Part shown: positions 47,951 through 61,684 of the stretch, in pieces
Position numbering within the stretch: position 1 is the first letter of the stretch
Layout of the letters: each line of letters starts with the position of its first letter
Source: Henckelia pumila
Lineage: Eukaryota; Streptophyta; Magnoliopsida; Lamiales; Gesneriaceae
Reading direction: 5' to 3'
DNA length: 64,000 nt
Assembly (NCBI RefSeq): GCF_033568475.1
Contig: NC_133122.1
Span: 179,757,449 to 179,821,448 of the forward strand
Position numbers and translations under genes: made by a program
The notes under the pieces: model-generated
What the model was told of the DNA's origin: nothing
Seen by the model: only the letters and a program-made list of their open reading frames with translations
The model's database searches: none

Positions 47951-48290
47951 GTATATCATATCACATTATTATAAGATTGGTGTCGTAGACAACCTTTTAT
48001 ATAATATTGTGAAATTATACCAATATAGTTAGTATAAAGTCAGGTATAGTATATCATATCACATTATTATAAGATCGGTGTCGTAGACAACCTTTTATAT
48101 AATAACATGAGATTATACGAATATGGTTAGTATATAAATACACAATAATTTATACCATATCACGTTATTATAAGGTCAGTATCATAGACAACCTTTTATA
48201 TAATAACATGAAATTATATATTGATACAGTTAATATATATACGTAATAAATATATATCACGTTATTGTTTAAAAACCTTAGAGGCTTTTA
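47951..48290. repeat. Tandem repeat of about 100 bp in the copia leader
   Basis: Units start at about 47951, 48049, 48150 and (partial) 48250. Each has TATATCATATCACATTATTA, then AGACAACCTTTTATATAATA. They lie between the 5' LTR and gag. Confidence 0.88.
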
Positions 48291-48529
48291 TACTTGTCGC
48301 ATCCCTTACCGGGAGTGTGGGATGTCGTCTTAACATCCTCCCAGGATTTATAACAAGTTTTGAAAAAAACTATTTTTTTCATAACATGATATTATATATT
48401 AATATATACACAATAAAAATATATAAACAGTAAAATAAAAATTCTTACTTGTTGAATATTTTTGACTTCTTCTTGTATTTTGGAGCGTCGGAAAATATAG
48501 AGAACCTTCGAGCGATCGTGCTGATAACG

Positions 48530-48798
48530 TGTTGTGAAAAAGTAAAAATTTATGGTAAAAAGTAAATACTCCAAAACTCAAAATTTATCAAACTCTACAC
48601 TTCACAAATATTTTTCTCTCAATTCAATTGTATTTTTCATCACAAATGAAGACCTATTTATAGATCCACATTTGAGATTAGTCCAAAAATAAATACATCA
48701 TCATCTACATCATCACACACTAATTTTCCACATTTTACAACTCAATATTCAACATTCAATATTCAACATTATATTAATAATAATAATATTTTTCAACA
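48530..48798 (-). repeat. 5' LTR of the copia element
   Basis: 269 bp. On the - strand it starts TGTTGAAAAATATT and ends CTTTTTCACAACA. Next to it on the - strand is ACGTTATCAGCACGA, a primer-site-like sequence known next to many plant copia LTRs. Confidence 0.93.
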
Positions 48799-48803
48799 GA
48801 AAG

Positions 48804-49233
48804 GACTAGAAAAATTCTTTGTTTAAGGACATCAATTTTCCTTTTCTATTTTATCCTTCTCTTTATGTTTTTTTTCACATGTTGGCTAATTTTTTCACAC
48901 ATAAATATAATTTTTCTCGTAACTTCTTTTCACATTTTTTTACATGTTGGTTAATTTTTCTCATAATTGCTTGCCTTTAATTAGCTATTTTATGACTCAT
49001 GTTTGCTTGCATTTAATTAGTTATTTTCAATTGTATGGTTCATTTCGATATGAAGTATATAAATATTTTAAGGAACATGCAACGCATGTACATCATTTAC
49101 TATTATATGTAAAATTTCGATGGTTTTTTGTCTACCATTGGTCTGGTCTTGGTGGTAAGTGAGTATTATTTTTCAAGTTTATTTCACATATATTGATAAA
49201 TCTCTATTTTTAAATATATCATTGGGGTGATGT
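48804..49233. other. Spacer between two transposons
   Basis: T-rich, no gene or repeat recognised. Confidence 0.4.
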
Positions 49234-49243
49234 ATGTAAAAAT

Positions 49244-50434
49244 GGATTTGGATCCCCTACTGTGGGCATCCCCACAGTAGGGGATGCTGTGGGGTAAACG
49301 CTGCGTTTACCCCCACAATCCAATTTTTTTTTTTTTAATATATTTTAAAATCTTCTTTTTGTTCCTTCATGTTTTTGGATTTTGTTTCATATTTCTTCTA
49401 TATCAAAATATTATTTCTTGATCATTTATATGTTCACTTTTTCTCTAATTGTTTTGATTGTCGAATATTTTATTTTGTATTTAAATTTTAACGATATATA
49501 TTTAAGAAAAATTTTGACATGTAAAAAATTTAAAATCAGCCATATAAAGTAAAAAGCTTGTCACAATCTTTATTTTTATTATATGTAACCACTACTTGAT
49601 CATTCTAAATATTCTTTTTTAGATGTGAGCATTTGGTTACTTTGGTTAAAACACGAATCGAATTAACCGAAATTGGTTTAATCGGCTTTTTTTTATTAAT
49701 AAAACTTAACTTAATTTCTTTTAAAATCTACGTAACCGAACCGAATTAAACTCGGTTAGTTCGGTCGGTAACCGCATTAACTAATTTAGTTTTTTAAACT
49801 ATTTTTAAAATAAAAAAAATAAAAAATTGAATATGGGATTTTATGATAATAAAACACATTATTCTTGAAAAAATTAAAAATAAGAAAAAGATTAAAAATA
49901 TAAATATTAACAAATACCATATAAAAAATCAAAATATAATTAATTATTTATAATTATGAAATCGAAATTTTTTTATGGAAACAAAAAATCGAGCCGAATT
50001 AATCGAATATTTTTTTGACAAAACTCATAAAATTCGGAAAAATGATACGGATACATTATTAAATGATAAAAAGTATTATTATCAATATAATACTATTTTA
50101 TATTAAAATCACTAATTTAACTTTTTTCCGATTAACGATTAATCTAACTTATATGAATTATACTATATATTATTTTATATAAAATAAATTTTACAAAAAA
50201 ATTAATATATTGGTCGGAAAAGAAAAGAAGAATAATGACGAATTGTTAGAAGGAAAAAAAAAATAAATTTAAACCTAAAAACATTTTGCTAAATTTAAAA
50301 AACCCACATTAATAAATCCCATAAAAACTTACCACCAATAGTGGATTTCAATTGAGATCTCAATTGATAACTTGCCATAATTATGGCACAGTACCCCCTA
50401 CTGTGGGGATGCCCACAGTAGGGGATCCAAATCC
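49244..50434. mobile_element. Non-autonomous DNA transposon with palindromic terminal repeats
   Basis: 1191 bp flanked by an exact 10-bp duplication ATGTAAAAAT (49234-49243 and 50435-50444). The 40-bp inverted ends begin GGATTTGGATCCCCTACTGT. Within each end CCCCTACTGTGGG and its reverse complement CCCACAGTAGGGG nearly touch, so every end also folds on itself. The interior is AT-rich and non-coding, with AACCGAA/TTCGGTT-like words. A 9-10 bp duplication and long ends fit Mutator-like elements; the palindromic ends are unusual. Confidence 0.9.
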
Positions 50435-50444
50435 ATGTAAAAAT

Positions 50445-50995
50445 AGGATAAAATTATCCCTTCTCGTCATGGCTACATCAGTTGCGCACATAACTGTTAT
50501 TAATTTCTGGTCCATATATGTATGGATCATGCTTCCGAACCAAATCTCTTGCATGCCTATCGTTTGCTAATCTTCACTTCGTGTTACAAATGCATGTAAC
50601 CTTACTACCTGACGTCCCAACCTTATTTTATGCACGATATTTGTCAAAAATAATAATAAGAGCACTTTGAGAGGGTAGAATTTAGAATTGAAACGTTGTG
50701 GGAGAAAGAAATCATAGAGGAGGTATCAAAGCATCGCAAACTTTTATAGCCAAACTCAAAACAAATAGTCAAACTCCTTTATGAGAAGGAAGTAGAATAA
50801 AAGCTTTTATAGCCAAACTCAAACACAAATAGTCTTCCAGATAATAATGAGACAAGAAATCATTGAGGTATAAATACATCTCAAATGGAAGGTTACCCAA
50901 GTAGAGAAGAAAGACTATAGTATAGAACTAAACAATTGACACAAAACAGCAAACACCACCCGAACAGTAAACCAGAAATAACCGGTCACTTGTCA
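50445..50995 (-). other. Downstream region and probable 3' UTR of the 14-3-3 gene
   Basis: No gene seen. A partly repeated word CTTTTATAGCCAAACTCAAA occurs at about 50731 and 50804. The part nearest 50995 is likely the 3' UTR of the - strand gene. Confidence 0.45.
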
Positions 50996-52388
<1,393 letters not shown>

Positions 52389-53291
52389 TCAGATTCGACT
52401 GCGAATCGGTGAGGGAGATGGAAGAAAGAATGGGAACGATTTTGGATTTTCTTACTGATTTTCTTTTATGCTCAAAATATGTTATTATTTAAAACGCGTT
52501 TTCAAACAAATCTATTTAAAATTAAAATTTTTATCCCAAACTTGCTGGCCATAATAATGTATGATATATGCTTCAAAACGAGGCAATCCGTATCCTTGTA
52601 TTTTTGTTTGAGGTTACTTTTGGGTGATAAACAGATACTTCGCTGCATAGAAATACAAGGAACTTTTTTGTTTCAAATTGTGAAAAACATTTGTGAATCT
52701 GAATCATATGATATCTTATCTAAAGTTTGAGGCTTTTATATGTGTCAGACTATAATTATTTTTTTTTATCGCTCACGAAAGATAATATTTGTATGTATAT
52801 TTATATAATCAAAATAAAACATGCAAGTTAAGAGCGGAAACACATCTATGTACATTAGATTCAAATTATGAACGATATGAATATGTATGTTGTAACATTA
52901 TTCATGCCTCTTTCCCCAAGTCATGTCCACTCTATGAACAGGAAATAATACAATTTACCTGTATGAACACCAGTACAAAAATTTCCACGGATATTCAACT
53001 ATTGTTCCACAATTAAGTGTAGTTTTGGAACAATAACCTCAAACCAAGAAGGATGGCCAAGAATAACATTACAAATTACAAGAAACATTAGAAATTCAAC
53101 TAACAGAAAGGGGTAACAGAATTCATAGCAACAATGACTATGTTCACTTTTTCTTTCTCTCGACATCAATATCACAACCATATACCATTAAAATGGAAGG
53201 AATACAACTCTGATGTACCCCCAAATGTTCAAAAATTACCAGCGAGAGCCTAGAGCAAAAGAACCAGGATCCAAAACTAGCTTCAAATAAA
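52389..53291. other. Promoter side of 14-3-3 and 3' UTR of RABA4
   Basis: Two genes on the same strand, 0.9 kb apart. The half near 53291 is likely the 3' UTR of the GTPase gene; the half near 52389 is the 14-3-3 promoter. No other feature seen. Confidence 0.5.
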
Positions 53292-56200
53292 TCAAGATGA
53301 TCTACAGCACATCCTGTTCCTTTCGGGGACTACCTGCGCAGGTCCAGGGATGATGATCTTTTTCCCAGCCAAAGACGTAGGATTGTCGCTACCTTGATCT
53401 TCGCCAGCGACAAGAGTTTTCTTATTCACAATGTTAAATATCTCGCTCAACACAGTCATGAATGCTTCCTCCACGTTTGTTGCTCCAAGTGCTGATGTTT
53501 CCAAGAAGAATAGTTCTTCCTTCTGAGCAAATTCCTTGGCATCCTCGGTCGGCACGGCTCGCTGGTCTTCAAGATCTGATTTGTTTCCGATCAGAATTAT
53601 CACGATATTCTTGTCAGCATGAGCACGCAACTCTTCTAGCCAACGTGGTATGTGGTCAAAGGTCTGTCTTTTTGTTATGTCATACACCAACATAGCCCCC
53701 ATGGCACCTCTGTAATATGCACTTGTGACTGCTCGATATCTGTTCACAATCATGAACGAAGACAAATTAGGCGCCACAGTAAAGTTCTTGCTAGTTTTAT
53801 TTACTTATTTGCATTAACCCAAATTTCTTGGAAAAGGGCCAAAAATGATAGCTAGAATTAATGGACCGTTTATTGGGTGCATACATTCTGCATTACAGTA
53901 TTGCTGCAAACTCCAAGATAATAAATCATTTGCAATCTTTAAAAATAAGTGATTATAGATATTTTCTTCACACTATAATCACTTACTTTGGAACCACTTA
54001 TCTTTAGAAGTTGCAAATACTACCTAAGTAATGTCAGAGCCAACATAAAAAAATGCTCTTTTATTTATAGTGGCACTACAAAAAATCACTCTAACTATTT
54101 GATCTCGAAGTCTACGCACTTTTGGCATTTGCCATGAAATTCACAATACAAAGGAATATGATGAAAGAACTGTGTATTTGAGTATACATTGATGTCAAAA
54201 AGTTGCAAAAGGTCACATTGGAAACTTTGGGGATCACAATGGGTACAAGCATGGATCACATAATCGCACACATGTTCACGAGGAGGCTAGCACCAAATGG
54301 CAATCATAACTGGACAAGAATCATCCATGGCTCCCGCAATGACTGTCGCTACGAGAAGGTTAATAAAAAAGAAAGGTGTTTTTGAAATGGTTGTAAGTTC
54401 TTGAAACAAAGTTATGCTTTAACAATAGTAAAACAATGGAGTTACAGTGATGTTAAAAACATTTAGTTGAAGGGCACGCATTGCAGCCTACAACAGGGAA
54501 AGAAATCAATTCCAAGTAAATTACAAAGCCGAACAGATAGGTTGCTTAGCATTGAGTAGAATAGTAGATGCACAAAGCGATTGGCGAGTTTTGTTATATA
54601 TGGGCCATCATGCATAATATACGAGAAGAAAATGGAAAATGAACATACAAGTATTTCACTAAGAAACTTGCACAAAAATGTTTGTCATTACATTTTTTAG
54701 TGTTATGTTTTGCGGAGACCGCTTGAAAAGTGAAACTTGGACTAATATAACTGATACCCATGATTACATCATCATTTGACATTCAATTGATACTGTAAAA
54801 CTTCATTAAATACAAAGATGTATGATTTCAAACATGTGCAGATATGCTATCGCTCAGATATGTAGCATAATGTTATAACACAACACACGAACCAAATACT
54901 TTCTAAACTACGAGATCCTTTTGTAATTAGAAGTAGAAATAGTTATAAAAAGTTATTCTTTCTCATTTAGATGAAGAATCTTATGCTATTATTTGTTGCT
55001 TTTTGACAATCTCTAGACAGTATTTCTTGGAATATGTGATGTATGTTTGGCTTTATTTTCATTGAAAATATCATGCAGCCTAAGAATTTGTTGGATTAGG
55101 AATCTCGTGTCAGAGATACATATTCTTAAACTGTGTGATTAATTTTAAAAAATAAAAAATTTATTTTATTGGATCACAAGTATAGATATAAGGTTAAATT
55201 AAAGTAATATTGTGACGAAAGATATAGAAGGAGAAAATATGTTGAGAGAAGAAAAGAGGGTGATGCTTGATTTCATTTGCTGGAAATAGAAAAGATCCAG
55301 AATTAAATCTATAGTTTAATTTTTAGATAGAATCCAAATGTATTCATAGCTCAAATTGCAAGCATCAGTTGATATATCTTTTTTTTATAAGAAGCATCAG
55401 TTGATATATCATAGATAAGCAAGATCATCTAGGGTATTGCTACAGTCAGTATCATGACGACAAATAACAGAGAAGGTAGCTTGGATGCGACAAAAGCAGC
55501 CGCAAAGAATAGATTAAAGAAAAAGATCAATGTCATGATCAAAATCAAGTACTTTATGAGTCACTAGAAAGGAAGTAGCTTCGGTGAGCAGCAATTCTAC
55601 ATGAAATAAGGAAACCGAGGCATTGTCTCTGATGATATCTTGATGGATAAAAGCCTGACCAATCCTGTAGCAATCTGGATGGGTCCAGAAATATGAAAAG
55701 TCACATAAAGCTAACTGGGTCGATGGACTAGATATTTCGTTTCTTATCCTTTCCACCATAAGTTATATATGCTATGCAGTTGTACATTCTCTCTAATTGT
55801 TAAGTCAATAATCACCAATCTCAGCACAAGGTTCTGCTAATTCACCCAAACTAAAGGTTATATAGAAGCCAAAATAAATAAATAAATAATGTTATTGAAA
55901 CGAAAATAAGTAAAACATATTGTTATTGAACAACTACGTCCAAACTAATTTATAGACTTGTATAATCCTATCACAGGTGGAATTCAAATCTTTAAGTCTG
56001 TTTCAAGTACAAACGGAATGAAGTGTTATCATAATATAACTACCCTTTGAATGATACTTTTGTTGAAAATCTGCACATCATAAAGTAGAAAACAACACAT
56101 CAAATGAGAGTCAAATATTATTTTATTTTTGAAAGTAAATGAATTAACTGAAAAAGGATGATATCAAGAGAAAAACACTAGACTATTTTTTTGTTAAGCA

Positions 56201-56822
56201 AATCATGTCCTAAACCGGTTGATAGCACGAAATCACCACCACACCTGTTAGTTACTAAATTTAGATTACAAAAAAACTAAACAATCAACATTAATACACC
56301 ACGCAGTCATACAGAGTACAGTGAACAAGAGCACTGACGAGCCAAGTATAGCTAAAACATAAATCTCAATGAAGTAAGCATAGGAGATTACTATTTCACC
56401 ACAATGAAACAACTAGATCGATCCTTCAACTTCCCAGTTCAAGACTATAGAAGAACATCAGAATAAAAAATGATCCATCCAAGATCAGTCACATCCAGTA
56501 AAACAGACATGCAGGTAGTCAACAGTAGGGGGTAACAATTTTCATTCAAAACACACACGAGCATTCGGTAGACATACAAAGTTTTATTTTACCTTTCCTG
56601 GCCAGCTGTGTCCCAGATCTGAGCTTTAACAGACTTATGCTGGATGACGAGAGTTCGCGTCTGAAATTCGACGCCGATTGTAGCCTTGGAATCCAAACTG
56701 AACTCATTTCGCGCAAAACGCGAGAGTATTTGAGACTTGCCCACGGCGGAATCACCAATCAGCACCACCTTGAAAACGTAATCGATTTTCTGGCTCGCAT
56801 CGCCATATCCACCGCTAGCCAT
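53292..56822 (-). CDS. RABA4: RABA4-type Rab GTPase (Rab11 family)
   Basis: Two exons on the - strand: 56822-56593 and 53739-53292, joined through an Arg codon, 225 residues. Start ATG 56822-56820 ([18 protein letters not shown]). GTP-binding motifs: GDSAVGKS 23-30, Thr48 in the switch I region, WDTAGQE 70-76, NKSD 129-132, ETSA 157-160. The C-terminus has Cys221-Cys222 followed by RSS, a double-geranylgeranylation site. RABA4 proteins direct trans-Golgi vesicles to the plasma membrane and growing tips, with PI4-kinase as partner. The 2.85-kb intron, at the position usual for RABA genes, holds a small inverted repeat at about 53945-54000 (AAGTGATTATAG arms) but no exon. No damage seen. Confidence 0.96.
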
Positions 56823-57294
56823 TTCCACTTGTGCTCTCGCTCGATCTTCGGGGCCGTGTTTTGCGTGAAAAAAATCAAATGGAAAAGCGAGACAAGGAAA
56901 CGGAAGCGACGGGGGGAAGAGCGATAGAGACAGAGGAGATTAGATTTTTTTTTTTTTTGCCGTGACAAATTAGTCCAGATGGAGGTCTTGGTCGGTAAAA
57001 CTATGAACTATTTTTATATGAAATTAAATCTCTTTTTATTTATTGTGTTTTAAAATTGACAACTTAATATATTATACAAAACTGGAGGTTGAATCCTTTG
57101 ATCCGTTTCATTCACGCATATTTGGCATCTTTGATTAAGTTTCCAACCATGATATGATACATCATGTATAACATATGTATAATACCTTGCATTAACTTGA
57201 AAAAACCATATATACTAGTAAACATATGCACACGATGCGTGCACATAAATTAATTTTTTTTTTCAATGTCTCAAACTTAATAATATAGAAGAGA
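56823..57294 (-). other. Upstream region of RABA4
   Basis: The first 120 bases are GC-richer and purine-rich on the - strand side (probable 5' UTR). A T13 run lies near 56946. No other feature seen. Confidence 0.45.
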
Positions 57295-57633
57295 GAGTTT
57301 TGATCACACGCACCCTAGAGTGCGTGAGGTTCCACGTGCACCCATGCCCAAAATAATTCTGATTGTCTTGAAATTTCACGGTAGGATCGTCTCGAAAATG
57401 CGAATCAATCGATATATCATATGATAAAAAGTTCAAACTCAGTGTTAGGAAATAGGAAGATAACTTCTTCCTATTTTCGACTACCGATATTGAAATTTGT
57501 ATCCATATGATATATCGTTGAATTCGTATTTTCGAGACGATCTTTTCATTAAAATTTCAAGACAATCAAAATTTTTTTGGGCACGAGTGCACGTAGAACC
57601 CCACGCACTCTAAGGTGCATGAGATCAAAACTC
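57295..57633. mobile_element. Foldback MITE of 339 bp
   Basis: Almost the whole length is one inverted repeat: the left end GAGTTTTGATCACACGCACC and right end in reverse complement GAGTTTTGATCTCATGCACC continue for about 150 bases each (CGTGAGGTTCCACGTGCAC, GATTGTCTTGAAATTT, CGTCTCGAAAAT, GATATATCATATG). They close at AAATAGGAAG-ATAA-CTTCTTCCTATTT. No coding capacity. RNA from it would form a long hairpin. Confidence 0.88.
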
Positions 57634-57639
57634 AGAGAA

Positions 57640-59242
57640 GAGATATAAAATTGGATAACGATATCAAAATAGATCAAAATATATAAATCGACTATACATC
57701 AAAAGAATGTTTTACATAACTTTTCAAAACAATTATCCATCAATATTATTTAAAACACACTTTTGCGTTGTTTGAGGAAACAAAAAACAAAAAAACAATG
57801 ACGTTGCCACATACTCACATGCGATATCCTTCAATATGTTTTTTTGGGCATAGGATCGCTAAATCATTCAATCTAATGACTCATTGTAGTTTTTAAATAA
57901 GATTTCAATAATTTTCATTTGAAATAACTCATCTCAACTGACACTATAATCATAAAAAAATCAGAAAAATTGATAAAATTTGATAGAACACCGTGATCAT
58001 AGAAAAAACATCAATTTTCAATATAAACTCTAAATTTTTAATGGATATTCGAGATTTATTTGCGTTACATGCTTCTAAAGCAGCATCTCTTGCGGAATTC
58101 GTAAGTCTAAAAGTAGATCATTAGCTGCGGTCGACGGCAACGAAGTGCAGATTGGGCCGGCGATGGCTGATGGGTTTGGGCGACAAATGAATGTGAATTT
58201 CAACTTTTCAATTATAGCAGCTGTGTGTGCGCGTGACCCTTTGGTTTATAGTCATTATAATATAATAATACTTAAATAAATAATTGGGCCTCGTTACATA
58301 TAATAAATAAATAATAAATATATATTTATATATTGCATTAAAAGATACTTTAGACAAATGAAAAATTATATTTAGTAATTTTATAATCTATACAAAATAG
58401 CTTATAAACTATTGTGTAGTTATAAGCTCTTCAAATTTGTTTGACAATAATTTAGTTAAACTATTTATATGTAATAAAAATAAATTGTTTGACGGGGCTT
58501 GTAAGTGTACCAAATAAGTTATTTAAAAATTTTGGGGTGCGCTTAATTTTTATTTAAAAAATTTTATTTTAACATTTTTTTTCAAAATAGTATTGTATAT
58601 TTTCATAAATCACCATCATATCTTCCACCTATTAATATCAAATATTTTATAAAAAAAAGTTTCCAAAGAATATCAATTTTTACAAATTAAAATATGAAAT
58701 AAAAAAATTTTGTAATATAGATTTAACATTTATGATAAAATTCTAAATGTATTTTTTTATAAATTTTATGATTTTATACTCTTTTTAGTAATTTCGACAA
58801 TAAAAAAAATCATATAATGTCAAACACATCAACATCTTTAATTTTTTTTAAAAAATAAATTTATCCAAACTTTTTAACAACCTATTTTGAAAATAAGTTC
58901 TAACGGCTCATAAGCTCGTAAACCAGCTTACAATCTCTAGAAGATTATAAGTTATTTTTAATAACCGCTAAACGGATTAATATAGGCTACATCGAGAGTT
59001 CTTCTCCCCTATTCTAATGTTATTATATCATGTGGATTCCTTACATTTTTATGAAGATTGACATATGTATTCATAATCCAAAAACTGATATTTCAAAAGA
59101 ATACTCTATATGTAATATAGAATAATCACCTGCTAAACACACTCGTAATCATGACCCGAAGGGTATACCCAAAGACTAAAAATATTAGAAAATAGTAGAT
59201 AACAATGTAACATAATCATTCCCTTCATCTATATCTATATAT
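57640..59242. other. Intergenic, AT-rich, no gene recognised
   Basis: A short GC-richer patch at 58110-58200 (CGGTCGACGGCAACGAAGTGC) stands out but has no readable domain. Words like AAGCTCTTC, TTATAAGTTATTT and GACGGGGCTTGTAAG at 58420-58970 hint at an old DNA transposon. Nothing firm. Confidence 0.4.
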
Positions 59243-59620
59243 GCGTGTTGCTATTAATCTATGTATAACTTATCTTATCCAATCTCGCATTCTTCTTGTC
59301 ATATTATTTATCCATCTATTAATTATTTATTTTATATCAATCAAATCATTAATTATTTATCTTACAATAATTAAATCATTGAATTTAAATTACCATATTA
59401 CCCCTTATAAATAATATTATTCATTTTTTATTTATTATTCAAAGGACAAAATGGTAATTTATCATTTTTTTTTATAAAATTTAATTAATCAAATCAAATA
59501 AACTATAATCTATCAATCAAATCAAATATTAAATTAACTATCATTTTTTATTTAATTTTTATTGCATTACATTACTTATCTATATACTATTTATCTTATT
59601 ACCCAAACCAAACGAAGTCT
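59243..59620. mobile_element. Second copy of the 379-bp MITE, worn
   Basis: Aligns by eye along its length with 36929-37307 (ATGTATAACT, TATTATTTATCCAT, TTGAATTTAAATTACCATATTACCCCTTATAAATAAT and on, quoted in part). The left terminal repeat is lost; the right end AAACCAAACGAAGTCT is mutated. Confidence 0.75.
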
Positions 59621-60242
59621 TGCCTCCACATACTAGTGTATATTATATATAGACACTGAGACACACATATATAGACACACACACTCATTATTCTGTATTT
59701 TTTCACTGTGAATCAATTTTGTTTGCAAGAGGAATCAAAATTTATTCATATTAAAATTAAAATACTATCACAAAAAAATAAAAATAAAATAATGATCGGA
59801 AAAATAATTTTTTTGTCCATTAACTTATCCAATTTTTGGTTTTGGTACAATGAATTTTCAAAGTTTGGTTTTGGTACGAGTTATTTGCACGAATCACCCC
59901 TGTGAAATATTGAAAAGTTACGGTTCTCCCCTGTGATAATTTAATAGGCGCCTAATCCCTTAACATTTCAAAATATTTGCACGTTTTACCCTTAATAAGG
60001 AGAATGTTGAACACGCGTGTTGACTGATTGTATGCAATGAAATTTTTGACAAAACTAAGTTATTGTTACAAAAATACCCTTCTTAATTCTTTTAGATCTA
60101 CGCAAATTATACCTCAAAACAAAATACCCATTTTCTTCCTCCTCAGCAATTTTTTTGAGCAGAGAAGGGAAAAAATGGAGTCTTCGAGCAAAGATCGAAA
60201 AGGTCACATGAAGCTCAACATCGACTTCGAGCAAAGATCTTA
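59621..60242. other. Spacer with repeats, no gene recognised
   Basis: TTTGGTTTTGGTAC occurs twice (59836 and 59864). CTTCGAGCAAAGATC is also repeated (60182 and 60225). The short ORFs present have no domain. Confidence 0.4.
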
Positions 60243-60659
60243 GGGCATCCACAATAGTAAAGAGCTCCGAAGAGCTTTTTCGTACTTCTCACTCCGCCAC
60301 ATCAACGTCACCTCAAAAACATAAAATCTCATTAAATTTTTCAATATAACAAAAAACTCAAACAACTCTTTTATGAACCCCACACTCTTCAAATATCTCA
60401 AATATCAATTTATTTTATATATTTATATATACATAATTTATATAAATAGTTTATTTTATTAATGAAATTGTGTATTTTTATCATTAAAGAAAATAAATAT
60501 AAATTTTTTATAAATATTTAATAATTTTATTTCATAACAAATGAATATAATTTTAATTCAATTTCAAAATTTTTGTAACGTTAAATACATATTTTTATTT
60601 TTAAAAAACAACTACAAACTTATTTTTTACATTTAATTATTACAAATAATTCATATTAT

Positions 60660-61472
60660 TCAAAATATGATAGTGAAAAAGGTGATTCGTTAAGCACGTT
60701 GATATCATTACGCGAACCTGCGATCCCAAAAAATGCATGTCATATCCACAAGTCCGTCGATGCAACCCCTTCAAGCACAATTGTTGGAACGTCATGATCT
60801 CCTCGAGTAAAGTTCCAAGCAACTGGACAATTTCTTCATTCTCAATGCATACAATCAAGACTACCCAACATTCCAGGAAAACCATGTCTTTGTTCGTGCA
60901 TTTCAAGCAAACGTTGGATATCACTATTGTTGGGTCTTCTCAAATATGTGTCCTCAAATACTTCAATCACACATCGACAAAAGTTGAACAAACATTCTAT
61001 GGAAGTTGTTTCGGCAACCCGTAGATACTCATCGTAATGGTCGGCAGGAGCTCCATAGGCCAATTGACGGATAGCTGCCGTACATTTTTGAAGTGGCGAC
61101 AAGCCTTTTCTTCCTGTTGCATCTCTCCTCAATTGAAAATATTTTGAATGATTTTGCAAAGCATTGACTATGCGAAGGAATAATTATCCTCTCATTCGGA
61201 ATCGCCGTCGAAATATATCATTGGGATATACTGGCTCATCAGAGCAGTAATCATGGAAGAGACGATCGTATCCGCTTTCACGTTCTCGGTTGAAATATCT
61301 TCTCCTTTGTGTTCCAGTGGAAGAACTTTCATGTAGCTGAAGCATCATTTCTTCATGCTCAAGTAACATCAATGTCATTTGATCTAATTCATCTTTCGCA
61401 TTTTCTTCCAATACATTTTTCCAAAAAATTGCGCAAAACAGGTCTCTTAGAGGAATTTGGATTTTGAGACAT
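60660..61472 (-). pseudogene. PIF/Harbinger transposase (DDE nuclease), broken
   Basis: Begins at ATG 61472 (MSQNPNSSKRPVLRNFLEK) and shifts frame near 61410. It continues with RRRFRMRG, then after a stop QNHSKYFQLRRDATGRKGLSPLQK, AIRQLAYGAPADHYDEYL and HGFPGMLGSLDCMH, which holds the first catalytic Asp. After 60842 the catalytic region goes on in mixed frames (VPTIVLEG- and NDIN-like pieces). The C-terminal third is missing. It would cut and paste elements with GGGC ends; this copy is dead. Confidence 0.9.
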
Positions 61473-61684
61473 TCTAAATAAACGTAAATACAAAAATGAA
61501 TTGTAAGATGAATGAAAAATAGAAGATTTCATGTGTATTTATACTTTATATAAAAAAATTCAACGACTAGTTTAATTAAAATATTGTAAAATAATTCAAT
61601 GGTAAAAACAAAATAAAGCAATGGTCTACAAATTAAAACAAAAAAGGCAAAAACAAACAGATATATATATATACATGGAAAGTG

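Larger units (their letters stand above)
42979..48798 (-). mobile_element. Ty1/copia retrotransposon with both LTRs and target duplication
   Basis: 3' LTR 42979-43235 and 5' LTR 48530-48798 (in - orientation) are highly similar, with an exact target duplication GAAAG (42974-42978 and 48799-48803). A purine tract (GGGGGAG on the - strand) adjoins the 3' LTR at 43236. The domain order gag, protease, integrase, RT, RNase H is diagnostic of copia. Gag is largely deleted and pol has several stops, so it cannot move by itself. Confidence 0.95.

Noticed and set aside
53945-54015. Short inverted repeat in the RABA4 intron as a separate MITE
   Set aside because: Arms are short and no terminal duplication is visible; mentioned only under the gene.
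56823-56828. GTG start two codons before the RABA4 ATG
   Set aside because: Plant nuclear genes rarely start at GTG, and the ATG at 56822 fits the family start.
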